Positions 17,068-25,930 of a stretch of 64,000 bases of DNA are shown piece by piece (the first letter of the stretch is position 1; each line of letters starts with the position of its first letter). The position numbers and the translations under genes are program-made. The stretch spans positions 1 through 64,000 of the forward strand of contig NZ_JACMYO010000017.1 in NCBI RefSeq assembly GCF_020889685.1, in the 5' to 3' direction. The notes beneath the pieces are model-generated. The model was not told the origin of the DNA. It made no database searches and saw only the letters and a program-made list of their open reading frames with translations. The stretch comes from Bradyrhizobium oropedii. Lineage in GTDB: Bacteria; Pseudomonadota; Alphaproteobacteria; Rhizobiales; Xanthobacteraceae.

Positions 17068-17766
17068 CTAGTTTCCGAAATAAGCGTGCGTCAGCTGTTC
17101 CGGCTGCAAGCCTTGCGCCGGGCCGCTCAGCGACACCCGCCCCTTCAACAGGCAATAGATCCGCTCCGACGTCGCGAGCGCGCGCTTGACATCCTGCTCG
17201 ACCAGTACGACGGCGGTGCCCTCGCGGCGGATGTCGGCAAAGGAGCGGTAGATCTGCTCAACCACGACCGGCGCCAGCCCGAGCGAAATCTCGTCGCACA
17301 GCAGCAGCCGCGGGTTCGACATCAGCGCGCGGCCGATCGCCGCCATCTGCTGCTGGCCGCCGGAGAGCTGCCCGGGAAACATCCGCCGCCGCTCTTCAAG
17401 GATCGGAAACAGGTCGAACACCCGCCGCAGCGTCCAGCTGCCCTTGCGCCGGTTGACGCTGCCCATCAGCAGGTTCTCCTCGATGGTTAGCGAATCGAAC
17501 AGCAGCCGGCCTTCAGGCACCATGATTAGCCCGAGCCGCGAGACGTCCTCCGCCGGCATCTGCGAGATGTCGATGCCGTCGAAATGCACCGCCCCGCGCC
17601 GCTCCTCGTTGAGCCCGACCAGCGCCTTCAGGAAGGTCGACTTGCCGGCGCCGTTGGCGCCGACCAGCGCCACCGCCTCGCCGTCCGCGACGGTGAAATT
17701 CATGTCGAACACGGCCTGGAGATCGCCGTAGAAGATCTGCAGGCCGTTCACATCAAGCAACGCCAT
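17068..17766 (-). CDS. ABC transporter ATP-binding protein (LivF-like)
   Basis: 232 residues. Walker A is GANGAGKST, signature LSGGQQQM, Walker B LLLCDEISLGLAP, and the switch His is replaced in the usual LivF way (LVEQDV). The start lies within the end of the LivG gene (14-bp overlap), showing tight coupling. It supplies energy to the LivHM-type permeases. Confidence 0.92.
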   Translation of the reverse strand: MALLDVNGLQIFYGDLQAVFDMNFTVADGEAVALVGANGAGKSTFLKALVGLNEERRGAVHFDGIDISQMPAEDVSRLGLIMVPEGRLLFDSLTIEENLLMGSVNRRKGSWTLRRVFDLFPILEERRRMFPGQLSGGQQQMAAIGRALMSNPRLLLCDEISLGLAPVVVEQIYRSFADIRREGTAVVLVEQDVKRALATSERIYCLLKGRVSLSGPAQGLQPEQLTHAYFGN

Positions 17767-18484
17767 CGGCCTTCAATCCCATATAGATCTCGCGCACCAC
17801 GGCGCTGTCCATCACCTCGGCCGGCGGCCCTTCCAGCACCTTGCGGCCGAAATCGAGCACCAGGATGCGATCCGACACTGCGCGCAAGGCGTGCGGAATG
17901 TGCTCGATCCAGATCATGGCGTGATCTGCTTTCACCGACTTGATGATCGCAACGAGGCGCTCGACTTCGGGCTCCGTCAGCCCGGCCGCGATCTCGTCGA
18001 GCAGGATCAGCTTGGGCTTCGAGGCCAACGCCTTGGCGAATTCCAGCCGCTTGCGATCGATCAGCGGCAAGGCGCCCGCGAGCTTGTCCGCCTTGGCGTC
18101 GAGCCCGGTGCGCTGCAACACCTCCATGGTCCAGCTGGTTGCCGCCTCGCCGTACAGGCCCGCGCCGTAGGACGCGGCGACCAGCGCGTTCTCATAAACC
18201 GAGAGATGCGGAAACGGCTGCGGGATCTGGAACGCCCGCCCGAGCCCCATCCGTGCCCGGCGATGCGGCGGCAGGCCGGTGATCTCCTTGTCGTCGAGCA
18301 TGATCGAACCGCCGTCGGCCGTGAGCAGGCCGACGATCAGGTTCAACAGCGAGCTCTTGCCGGCGCCGTTCGGGCCGATCACGCCGAGGCATTCGCCGCG
18401 CGCCAGCTCGAAGCTGACATTGTCGGCCACCACGATCTCGCCGAAGCGCTTGCAGAGCCCGCTGACGCGCAGAAGCGGTGCCAT
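17753..18484 (-). CDS. ABC transporter ATP-binding protein (LivG-like)
   Basis: 243 residues. Walker A is GPNGAGKSSL and Walker B LILLDEIAAGL, followed by WIEHIPHAL. The signature region is unusual: LPLIDRKRLEFAKAL takes the place of LSGGQ, a divergence also seen in some LivG proteins (for example LPYGDQRRLE). The ATG lies one base after the stop of the binding-protein gene, so the two are coupled. Confidence 0.9.
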   Translation of the reverse strand: MAPLLRVSGLCKRFGEIVVADNVSFELARGECLGVIGPNGAGKSSLLNLIVGLLTADGGSIMLDDKEITGLPPHRRARMGLGRAFQIPQPFPHLSVYENALVAASYGAGLYGEAATSWTMEVLQRTGLDAKADKLAGALPLIDRKRLEFAKALASKPKLILLDEIAAGLTEPEVERLVAIIKSVKADHAMIWIEHIPHALRAVSDRILVLDFGRKVLEGPPAEVMDSAVVREIYMGLKADGVA

Positions 18485-18485
18485 C

Positions 18486-19799
18486 TCAGGCCAGCTTGGA
18501 GAGCAGCTGGAGATCGGCCTGCTTCGGGATGAAAGGCGCGGTGCCGTTGTGCACGATCAGGAGCTCGTATTTCGACTTGCCGCCCTTGCTCTTGCGCCAT
18601 TGCCCGCCCGACAGCGACGTCACCGCGACGTTCTTGATCGGCGTCCCCTTGAACTTCACGGGTCCGACCACCGTCTCCATGTCGAGCCCCGCGATGGCAT
18701 CGCGCAACGAGTTCTTGTCCTTCGGGTCGCTGTTCTGCAAAGCGGCAAGCGCAACCTCCCATAGAGCGTGCGCGTAGCCGATCGGCTGGGTCCATTGCTT
18801 GCCGGTGGTCTTCTCCCATTCCGCGGCGAGTTCGGCGGCGCTCTGTCCGGTCAGCGACGACTTGAACGGATAGGCCGGCGTCCACCACACCTCGGTCGAC
18901 ATGCCGTCGCCGCGATCGCCGAGCGCGTTCACCGCACTGGGGAACAGGAAAGCCGCCGCCACCGTGCAGATCTGCGGCTTGAAGCCGGCCTGCGCCGCCT
19001 GGTTCCACAGTGTCACCCAGTGATTGCCGTAGGTGAAGCCGGACACGATATCGACGCCGTTGCTCTTGAACGACGACACCTGGTTGGTGAAGTCGTCGGT
19101 CGCGATCTGGAATTTTCCGGCGGAGAATTCCTGATAGCCGGCCCCCGCAATGCCGCCGGGCAGACCGACCTTCGGATCGGAGAACGCCTGACCTGCGGGA
19201 TTGTCGATGTAGAGCGTACCGACCTTCTTGTTGGTCTCGACCGACTGCCACATGCCGAGGAAATTCTTCACGACATCATCGGCGCCCCAGAAGAAGTGAT
19301 AGCTGTAGGGGAAGCCCTTGTCGGGCGTCGACTTGCGCGGGAACATCCAGCCCTGCCACGGCACCATGGTCGAAATCGACGGAATGCCGCGGGCATCGGC
19401 GAGCTCCTGCACCGGAGCCTGCGCGTCGCCATCCTCGATCAGGATCAGGTCGCATTTCTCGCGCAGCACCAGCTCGCTCGCCACCACCGACGAGCGGTTC
19501 GGGTCGGACTGATTGTCCTTGAAGATGAACTCGACCTGCCAGGTCTTGCCGCCGATCTTCAGGCCGTCCTTGAGCCGGGCCTTGATACGTTCATGGATCC
19601 AGGTGTCGGGCTCGGCAAACGGCGCGCGGACGCCGGAGAGACAACCGACCCAGCCGATCTTGATGGTATTGCCGGCGGCCCGCGCGACGTTCACCAGCGG
19701 CACGTTCATCGCGGAAGCGAGGCCGGTGGCACCGGCCGCCTTCAGCAGCGTACGCCGGTCGAGCCGGCCGGACGCCGAATTGTTCTTTGTCTCAGTCAT
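18486..19799 (-). CDS. Amino acid/amide ABC transporter substrate-binding protein
   Basis: 437 residues. The ATG at 19799 has GGAGAGGAC directly upstream. The N-terminus has a twin-arginine-like motif (DRRTLLKAAGATGLA) and an Ala-rich h-region, so export by Tat is likely. The mature part is a Leu/Ile/Val-type type I binding fold, starting IKIGWVGCLSGVRAPFAEP with the conserved VEFIFKDNQSDPNRSS. The ligand is unknown; since the operon ends with a primary-amine oxidase and begins with an amidohydrolase, an amine, amide or N-acyl compound is a reasonable guess. Confidence 0.9.
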   Translation of the reverse strand: MTETKNNSASGRLDRRTLLKAAGATGLASAMNVPLVNVARAAGNTIKIGWVGCLSGVRAPFAEPDTWIHERIKARLKDGLKIGGKTWQVEFIFKDNQSDPNRSSVVASELVLREKCDLILIEDGDAQAPVQELADARGIPSISTMVPWQGWMFPRKSTPDKGFPYSYHFFWGADDVVKNFLGMWQSVETNKKVGTLYIDNPAGQAFSDPKVGLPGGIAGAGYQEFSAGKFQIATDDFTNQVSSFKSNGVDIVSGFTYGNHWVTLWNQAAQAGFKPQICTVAAAFLFPSAVNALGDRGDGMSTEVWWTPAYPFKSSLTGQSAAELAAEWEKTTGKQWTQPIGYAHALWEVALAALQNSDPKDKNSLRDAIAGLDMETVVGPVKFKGTPIKNVAVTSLSGGQWRKSKGGKSKYELLIVHNGTAPFIPKQADLQLLSKLA

Positions 19800-19844
19800 G
19801 TCCTCTCCCTCCACAACTAATGATGAAATTGCTTGACCGCGGGC

Positions 19845-20933
19845 TCACGCCGCCGATCGCCGGATCGCGGCACGGCTCACCGCCGCAAATTTGCACAATG
19901 TGTTCTCGATAATCTGGCGCGGGATGCCGCGCACGATGAAGACCAGACGCGAGCGCCGGTCCGCCGACGGCCAGCCCTGCAGCGTGATCGGCGGATGGAA
20001 GACGTGCTGCACGCCATGCACCACGACGGGCGCATCGGGTTGCTCGGCGACATGCACGATCGCCTTGAAGCGCAGCAGGTCTTCACCTTTGAGCGCTGCG
20101 ACGTAGTCGAGCCAGCGCGCGAACGCCTCGCGTTGGATCGGCTCGTCGATGATCAGGCTGTAGGACGACACGTCCGTGTTGTGCGCGTGGTGGCTGTGAT
20201 GGCCACAATCCTCGTCGTCGCAATGGTGCTCCACGTGATGATGCGGCGCGTTCGCGGCCTGCGCTGCCAGATCGAACCAGCGCACGACATCGGCAGAGTG
20301 GGCCGCCGGATCAAACAGCCCGGCATCAAGGACTTTGGCCGGATCGACGATCCCATTCCGGACGTGATGGCGAGCCGCGACCGGATTGATCGCTGCGAGC
20401 CGCACGTCGAGCCGTGACAGTTCATCATCGGCGGCAACATCGGTCTTGGTCACGAGCAGCCGGTCGGCGACGGCAATCTGCCTGACGGCTTCGCTGTGGG
20501 CCGCGAGGGTGCGCGCGCCGTTGACGGCATCGACGGTCGCGACCACGCCGTCGATCCGGTAGCGACTGAGGACATCGGGCGCCGTCATCAGCGTGTGCAG
20601 CACCGGCACGGGATCGGCGAGCCCGGTGGTCTCGACCAGCACGCGGTGGAACGGCGGGATCGTCCCTGCCGCACGGCGTGACGCAAGGTCAGCCAGCGTC
20701 TCGATCAGGTCTTCGCGCACCGAGCAGCAGATGCAGCCATTGTCGAGCAGCGCCAGGCGATCCTCGCTGCTCTCGACCAGGAGATGATCGAGCGCCACCT
20801 CGCCGAACTCGTTGATGATAGCGACGACGCCGTTGAGCTCCGGCTGGCGCAGCAAATGGTTCAGCACGGTGGTCTTGCCGCTGCCGAGAAAACCGGTGAG
20901 CACTGTGACCGGGATCTGGTCCACCGCTGCCAT
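19845..20933 (-). CDS. CobW/COG0523-type GTPase with His-rich metal segment
   Basis: 362 residues. The G1 loop GFLGSGKTT is at residues 14-22, the metal-binding CxCC motif C67-I-C-C, the GTPase TKTD at 162-165, and a His-rich segment at 231-251 (HHHVEHHCDDEDCGHHSHHAH split by acidic residues). A CobW C-terminal domain follows. This class acts as a GTP-dependent metallochaperone or insertase, usually for zinc. It overlaps the amidohydrolase stop by one base (TGATG), which suggests that it loads metal into that enzyme. It precedes the transporter genes by 45 bp. Confidence 0.9.
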   Translation of the reverse strand: MAAVDQIPVTVLTGFLGSGKTTVLNHLLRQPELNGVVAIINEFGEVALDHLLVESSEDRLALLDNGCICCSVREDLIETLADLASRRAAGTIPPFHRVLVETTGLADPVPVLHTLMTAPDVLSRYRIDGVVATVDAVNGARTLAAHSEAVRQIAVADRLLVTKTDVAADDELSRLDVRLAAINPVAARHHVRNGIVDPAKVLDAGLFDPAAHSADVVRWFDLAAQAANAPHHHVEHHCDDEDCGHHSHHAHNTDVSSYSLIIDEPIQREAFARWLDYVAALKGEDLLRFKAIVHVAEQPDAPVVVHGVQHVFHPPITLQGWPSADRRSRLVFIVRGIPRQIIENTLCKFAAVSRAAIRRSAA

Positions 20934-22600
20934 CACGCGCCCCGCTCGTAGACCTTGCGGCCCTCGAAGAAGGTCATCTCGACCCGCGTATCGGCAAGCT
21001 GATCCTGCGGGATGTCGAAGATCATCTGGTCGAGCACGATCAGATCGGCCGATTTGCCGACCTCGATCGAGCCGATCGATTGGCCGAGGCCCGCCGCACG
21101 CGCGGCGTCGATGGTGTAGATGTCGATCACCGTGGCGAGATCGAGCGCCTGCTCGGCCCACAGCGACTTGCCGGGAAAATCCCCGGTGGGATTTTGCCTG
21201 GTCACCATGCCCTCGATACCCTGCCAGGGATCGGGGATCGGAATCACCGGCCAGTCCGAGCCGCCGGCCATCAGCGCGCCGGCCTCCTTCAGATCCTTGT
21301 TCGGCCAGAAGCGCTGCGCGCGCTCCTCGCCCATCGCCGCCTTGTGCGCCTCGAGGAAGACGGTCGGATACCAGATGATCGGTGACAGATCGGCCGCGAC
21401 GCCGAGCTCGGCGAAGCGCTTGATGTCGTCGGGCGCGATGTAGCTCGCATGCGCGATCTGATGCACCAGATGCGTCGAGCCGTTGAAGCTGCGCACAACG
21501 TCGATGGCGTCGAGCGCCTGGGTCACCGCGGCATCTCCCGCGCAATGGATCTTCGCGGCCAAGCCGAGCTTCTCGCAGCGCCCGAGCCAGCGGATCAGGT
21601 CGGGCACCGTCAGCATGGTGGCGCCGCGGAAGCAGCAGCCGCGCACGGGATCGGCGACATAGGGCTCGTGGAAGGCCGCGGTCTTGGCGCCCGGCACGCC
21701 GTCGAGGAACACTTTCACATAGTCAGGCTTCACATGCGCGCCGCGATAGTCCTCGCGCAGCGCAAACAGCTCCTCACCGGCCTTGCCGAACATGAAGCCC
21801 GGCTCGACCACTGGCATCGCGCAGACCGCCCAGGCGGTCAGCTCGCCGCGGTCGTCGAGCCCCTTCAGCGCCGCCAGGATCGGCTGCATGCTGGCGGCAT
21901 CGATGAAGGCGGTGACGCCATAGGTGTTCAGGACCCCGATCGAGCGCGCCACCGCGGCACGGTCCATCTCGGGCGTATAGTGTCCGGAGGCCGCGAGCGC
22001 CCGCTCCACCAGACCCGAGGCGGCTTCGATCATGATCCCGGTCAGCGTCCCGGTCTTGAGGTCGCGGCCGATCTCGCCATCGGTCGGATCGGGGGTATCG
22101 GCCTGTACGCCGGCCAGCCGCAGTGCCGCCGAGCTCGCCCAGCGATTGTGATAGGTGTCGTCGCGCAGCACGACTGGGTGTCCGAGGCACGCCGCGTCCA
22201 GCAGCGCACAGGACTCCGCGGTGTTCATCTCGTTCAGCAGATTGTTGCCGAACTGCCCACCGACGATCCAGGCGCCGGGCTTAGCCGCTGAGGCGGCCTT
22301 GTGCAGGGTCTCGGCGATCCTCGGCACGCTGTCGGCGTTGGAGAAGCGCAACTCGTAGAGATCGGCCTGCCCGCCCATCATGATGTGATTGTGGATGTCG
22401 ACGATCCCCGGCATCGCCATCCGTCCGCGCAGATCGACGGTCGCAGTGCGCTCGCCGACGAGCGAAGCGACGTCGCGCTCCTCGCCGACGGCGATGAACC
22501 GGCCGGCCTTGACCGCCGCGCACGCCGCCCAGGGCTGCGCCCGGTTCGACGTGTAGATCCGACCGTTCCGGAAGACCGTGTCGGCGAATGTCCTGTTCAT
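20933..22600 (-). CDS. Metal-dependent amidohydrolase (YtcJ-like)
   Basis: 555 residues. The ATG at 22600 follows GAGAAG; an upstream TTG is rejected. The HxH motif is DIHNHIMMGG near residue 70. Further metal-site elements are KVFLDGVPG, HCAGD and QIAHASY, and the last Asp is in GGSDWPV. It is long and of the YtcJ/exoenzyme-like amidohydrolase type, with the extended N-terminal beta domain. It is the first gene of a nine-gene minus-strand run (amidohydrolase, CobW GTPase, Liv-type transporter, amine oxidase, small protein). The candidate operator at 22717-22734 is 117 bp upstream. N-acyl or amide hydrolysis before amine oxidation would make sense of the order, but the substrate is not known. 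Confidence 0.88.
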   Translation of the reverse strand: MNRTFADTVFRNGRIYTSNRAQPWAACAAVKAGRFIAVGEERDVASLVGERTATVDLRGRMAMPGIVDIHNHIMMGGQADLYELRFSNADSVPRIAETLHKAASAAKPGAWIVGGQFGNNLLNEMNTAESCALLDAACLGHPVVLRDDTYHNRWASSAALRLAGVQADTPDPTDGEIGRDLKTGTLTGIMIEAASGLVERALAASGHYTPEMDRAAVARSIGVLNTYGVTAFIDAASMQPILAALKGLDDRGELTAWAVCAMPVVEPGFMFGKAGEELFALREDYRGAHVKPDYVKVFLDGVPGAKTAAFHEPYVADPVRGCCFRGATMLTVPDLIRWLGRCEKLGLAAKIHCAGDAAVTQALDAIDVVRSFNGSTHLVHQIAHASYIAPDDIKRFAELGVAADLSPIIWYPTVFLEAHKAAMGEERAQRFWPNKDLKEAGALMAGGSDWPVIPIPDPWQGIEGMVTRQNPTGDFPGKSLWAEQALDLATVIDIYTIDAARAAGLGQSIGSIEVGKSADLIVLDQMIFDIPQDQLADTRVEMTFFEGRKVYERGA

Positions 22601-22716
22601 ACGGATCAACTTCTCGATTGGGAAAGCCTGGGGCGCTCACTGTGCGGTGCACAGCGGTCGAACCGCGCACGACACCAGCGTGACGCCAAACGTTCGGCAT
22701 GTCGGCATTTGGAACA

Positions 22717-22734
22717 ATCCACCGTCCGGTGGAT
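22717..22734. promoter_or_regulatory. Candidate operator, ATCMACC-N4-GGTKGAT site 2
   Basis: ATCCACC-GTCC-GGTGGAT; with the inner bases the arms are 8 bp (ATCCACCG/CGGTGGAT). It lies 117 bp upstream of the amidohydrolase ATG, which heads the operon down to the amine oxidase. This spacing is close to that of sites 1 and 3. Confidence 0.65.
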
Positions 22735-22849
22735 GCTTCGCCGCCTCCCTGCAGGCGCAGGGCTTTTGCGCATTGCCTGCCTCCGCAGGGGCGCACTGCA
22801 AAATATCGAAAACAACCCCATGCAAAGTAGCCGACGGCGTGCCAGCATT

Positions 22850-22872
22850 CGACATGGCGACTTGACATGTCG
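22850..22872. repeat. Inverted repeat CGACATG-N9-CATGTCG
   Basis: Perfect 7-bp arms spaced by nine bases, 49 bp beyond the gamma-glutamyltransferase stop and 250 bp upstream of the amidohydrolase start. It could be an operator half-site pair or a weak terminator; the sequence alone does not decide. Confidence 0.45.
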
Positions 22873-22920
22873 GGCAAATCAGCGATTTAATTCTATTAAT
22901 CCGAAGTCTTGCGGTGCACG

Positions 22921-24498
22921 TCAGAATCCCAGCGCCAACCCGTCCTTGCGGTGGTCGGAGGCGCCGAACAGGACACCGCGCGCATGGTCGATGCGGATCG
23001 CTTGGCAGCCGCCGATCGGCTCCTCGGAGAAGCGCGCTTCGTGACCGCGGGCGCGCAGGTCGTCGCGGATATCAGGCGATATCGTCGTCTCCAGCGACAG
23101 CGCGCCATCGAAGGCAAAGGAGCGCGGTGCCTCGGCGGCCGCCTGGATGTCCATCTTCAAATCGAAGATGTTCGAGATCAGGTTGGCATGGCCGGCGGCC
23201 TGGTAATGTCCGCCCATCACGCCGAACGACATCACCGTCCTGCCGTCCTTGCGCAGCAGGCCCGGAATGATCGTGTGCATCGGGCGCTTGCGCCGCCCGA
23301 GCGAATTCAGGTGTCCCGGCCTGGCGCGAAAGCTCCAGCCGCGGTTGTGCAGCAGAATGCCCGACTTCGGCGCGTAGATGCCGCTGCCGAACGGATAGAA
23401 CAACGAGTTGATCAGCGAGACGGCGTTGAGGTCACGGTCAACCACCGTGACATAGACGGTGTCGCGGTGCTCGATATCGTCCCAGGCCGCGGGTGCGGAG
23501 GCGCGGCCCATGTCGATCTTGCTGCGGATCCTGCCGATATAGTCTTCGGCCAGGAATGCAGCCGGATCGACCTTGCTGGTCGTTGGATCGCAGAAGAAGG
23601 CGTCGCGCGCGCGGTAAGCGGCCTTGGTCGCTTCGGCCAGCAGATGGATCCGATCGGCCTGCGCGAGTGCTGCGACATCGAAGCCGGCAAGCGTCCGCAG
23701 GATCATCAGCGCAGCCAGACCCTGCCCGTTCGGCGGACACTCGACCACGTCGTGATCATGGTAACGCGCCGAGATCGGCCGCACGTAATCCGAGCTCTGC
23801 GCCGCGAAATCATCGGTGCTATGGGCTCCGCCCAGGGCGCGCAGGACGTCCACCATCTCATCGGCGGCCTCGCCCGCATAAAACGCCTCGCGCCCGTGCT
23901 GCGCGATCCGGCGAAGGGTGCGGCCAAGCGCAGGTTGGGTCCGGATGTCGCCGACGTCGGGCACCTTGCCGCCGGGAAGGAACTGCGCCGCCGCATTGGG
24001 ATCGATCTCGATCCGGGCCCGGAAACGGCGCCAGTCCTCGGCGACGCGCGGCGTCACGCAAAAGCCCTGCTCGGCGGCCGCTATCGCCGGCCGGAAGATC
24101 TCGTCCAACGACTTGCTGCCGTGATCGGCGACCAGCCGGCACCACGCGTCGATCGCGCCGGGCATAGTCACCGCCTCCGGCGCGGTCGGCGGAATGTCGC
24201 GCGCCCCGCTTGCGGAATATTTCTCGACATCGGTACCGGCCGGCGTGCGGCCGGAGCCGTTCAGCGCGATCGGCTCGCCGGCATCAGGCGAATACAGCGC
24301 AAAGCAGTCGCCGCCGATCCCGGTCATCTGCGGCTCGACCACGCCCTGCACCGCGACCGCAGCCACCGCGGCATCGACGGCATTGCCACCGGCCTTCAGC
24401 ATCTCGACCGCGGCGAGCGTCGCCTGCGGGTGCGAGGTTGCGGCCATGCCACGCTCGGCAACCGCCACCGAGCGGCCGATGGCCATGAAATCACGCAT
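22921..24498 (-). CDS. Gamma-glutamyltransferase-family Ntn hydrolase
   Basis: 525 residues from an ATG with GAGG eight bases upstream. The N-terminus [27 protein letters not shown] is the standard start of the family. The likely autoprocessing site and nucleophile is T347 in [11 protein letters not shown]; most family members have T-T-H or T-S-H here, so the Val-Tyr after Thr is a variant. [19 protein letters not shown] and GVMGGHYQ follow, as expected. I see no signal peptide, so it should be cytoplasmic, unlike the periplasmic E. coli enzyme. The likely function is transfer or hydrolysis of gamma-glutamyl groups, possibly from gamma-glutamyl amines. The dyad at 24599-24616 is 101 bp upstream. 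Confidence 0.9.
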   Translation of the reverse strand: MRDFMAIGRSVAVAERGMAATSHPQATLAAVEMLKAGGNAVDAAVAAVAVQGVVEPQMTGIGGDCFALYSPDAGEPIALNGSGRTPAGTDVEKYSASGARDIPPTAPEAVTMPGAIDAWCRLVADHGSKSLDEIFRPAIAAAEQGFCVTPRVAEDWRRFRARIEIDPNAAAQFLPGGKVPDVGDIRTQPALGRTLRRIAQHGREAFYAGEAADEMVDVLRALGGAHSTDDFAAQSSDYVRPISARYHDHDVVECPPNGQGLAALMILRTLAGFDVAALAQADRIHLLAEATKAAYRARDAFFCDPTTSKVDPAAFLAEDYIGRIRSKIDMGRASAPAAWDDIEHRDTVYVTVVDRDLNAVSLINSLFYPFGSGIYAPKSGILLHNRGWSFRARPGHLNSLGRRKRPMHTIIPGLLRKDGRTVMSFGVMGGHYQAAGHANLISNIFDLKMDIQAAAEAPRSFAFDGALSLETTISPDIRDDLRARGHEARFSEEPIGGCQAIRIDHARGVLFGASDHRKDGLALGF

Positions 24499-24838
24499 GT
24501 CGAATCCTCTGATATTGCGAGCGGCGGCCGCCCGCCAACATTGTCGAATACGACACCGGTCCTTGGCGGACTCTCGGTTGGCGGCGCGGCGTGCGGCAAT
24601 CCACCTAACGGTGGATCGGCCAAACGGCATCGAAACTTGTCCCGCAAGGTGCTTCCCGGACGCGGCAAACAACCCGAAGGACAACCCAAACAAAACCCGT
24701 CGAACCTCCGCGCGAAGCATGCTGCGGCCTATCTAGCTAGTTGCGCGCACGTCCGTATTTCCCCGGTGGGTAACTGGTTGCCAGGCTCGGGGCGCGATGG
24801 CACGCTGTCATGATCGATTTGGCTCACGTTGAATTCCA
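24499..24838. other. Divergent intergenic region with operator site 3
   Basis: 340 bp between the divergent gamma-glutamyltransferase and M15-like peptidase genes. It contains the dyad at 24599-24616 and nothing else that I can recognise; no clear -35/-10 or terminator is seen. Confidence 0.45.
24599..24616. promoter_or_regulatory. Candidate operator, ATCMACC-N4-GGTKGAT site 3
   Basis: ATCCACC-TAAC-GGTGGAT, perfect 7-bp arms around four bases, 101 bp upstream of the gamma-glutamyltransferase ATG (24498). Confidence 0.65.
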
Positions 24839-25930
24839 ATGCCGATGTCCTCTCGCAAAGAGTTTCATGGCGCCAGGCGAAGTCGTTCCGGTTGCGGGGC
24901 TGGATGGTCACGCATTGCCGCGTCTCTGGTCTCACTGTCATACGGCGTCGTCGTTCACGATGTGCATGCAGCGTCGCCCGCGGAGGTGCCGAGCCGACAG
25001 GTGACCGCATCCGAACCATCGGCTCAGGCCGACGCCAACGGGAGTGTGCTGCCAGGCGCGGACCGGGCGTCGCCCGAAGCTTTGCCAAGGGCGCCAAGCG
25101 AGCAGCAATCCGAACAGTCATCTCATCCGGCGAGCGTCGTCGAATCGCCCAGCACCGGTCCGGACAACATGGATTCAGTCCTGATCCTGGACGAATGCTT
25201 TGTTGCCGAGGCGTGCATCGACCGGTTCCTCGGAGCGCTTTACACGCGAGCGCCGAAGACCGACTGGATCGTCGTGTACGAGAAAAAGGACGTGACGATC
25301 AAACGGAAGCGTAAACTGATCACCGTCACCCGCAGCATCGCGAAACGGGTCGAAGACGACTTTGGATGGAAGGACCCCAAAGCAGCAGACAAGGCCGGCA
25401 TGCCCTTGATGGATTACGTGATCGGAGGGATGGATCGAGCCTTCAAGCAAAAGCTGTTCTATATGCTGCATGCAGCAGAACAGGCCGGACTGGCACCCGG
25501 GATCACAAGCGGATTCCGGGATGACTATCGCCAATCCATTGCGAGCGGGCTGAAGGCCGCGAACGACAAATCTTATCACGGTGGCAGTTCGCGTGGAGGC
25601 TATGGTCACGGGCTCGCCGTGGACGTCGTCAGCATGAATGGCACGAGCAAGGACGAGCGTGCGACCGAGACCAAGAAGCTATGGAAGTGGATCGACGAGC
25701 ATGAAAAGCAGTTCGGAGTCGGACGACCATATTTAAACGGAGACCCGGCGCATCTCGCACCGGTCGATGGTCAGGAATACGCGGCTCATCGTACGGCATC
25801 AACGCACGCCAAGTTGGCCGGCAAGCGACACACCCGGGTTGCAGCTTCTTCCAGACATGGCGTGACGACGCGCGCAAAGTCCAAGGCAGCGACGAAGTCG
25901 GCGACAACGAAAGTCAGCTCGCGCCTCTGA
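24839..25930 (+). CDS. Exported M15-like peptidase (D-Ala-D-Ala carboxypeptidase fold)
   Basis: 363 residues; the start is uncertain (ATG at 24839 or 24848, neither with a clear ribosome site). A hydrophobic stretch near residues 25-45 (AASLVSLSYGVVVHDVHA) suggests export after a basic N-terminus. A Ser/Pro/Ala/Glu-rich linker (to ~110) leads to the catalytic part, where SGFRDDYRQ, the HxxxxxxD element of GYGHGLAVDVVSM and the later DPAHLAP fit the zinc-binding pattern of VanY/M15 peptidases. The C-terminus is Lys/Ala/Thr-rich (ARAKSKAATKSATTK) and may bind the wall or nucleic acids. A role in peptidoglycan processing is inferred. Confidence 0.65.
   Translation: MPMSSRKEFHGARRSRSGCGAGWSRIAASLVSLSYGVVVHDVHAASPAEVPSRQVTASEPSAQADANGSVLPGADRASPEALPRAPSEQQSEQSSHPASVVESPSTGPDNMDSVLILDECFVAEACIDRFLGALYTRAPKTDWIVVYEKKDVTIKRKRKLITVTRSIAKRVEDDFGWKDPKAADKAGMPLMDYVIGGMDRAFKQKLFYMLHAAEQAGLAPGITSGFRDDYRQSIASGLKAANDKSYHGGSSRGGYGHGLAVDVVSMNGTSKDERATETKKLWKWIDEHEKQFGVGRPYLNGDPAHLAPVDGQEYAAHRTASTHAKLAGKRHTRVAASSRHGVTTRAKSKAATKSATTKVSSRL

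Larger units (their letters stand above)
22601..22920. other. Intergenic region with operator and inverted repeat
   Basis: 320 bp between the amidohydrolase start and the gamma-glutamyltransferase stop. It holds the dyad at 22717-22734 and a separate inverted repeat, CGACATG-N9-CATGTCG, at 22850-22872. A GC-rich stretch (22740-22800) repeats GCAGG and CGCAGG several times. No convincing gene is seen. Confidence 0.5.

Noticed and set aside
22828-22842. Sigma-54-like promoter TGGCACG-N4-CGGC (minus strand)
   Set aside because: The -24 box is good, but the -12 box does not match TTGC.
22909-24813. A 634-codon open frame on the plus strand opposite the gamma-glutamyltransferase
   Set aside because: Lies exactly opposite a well-supported gene and has shadow-like composition with no recognisable motif.
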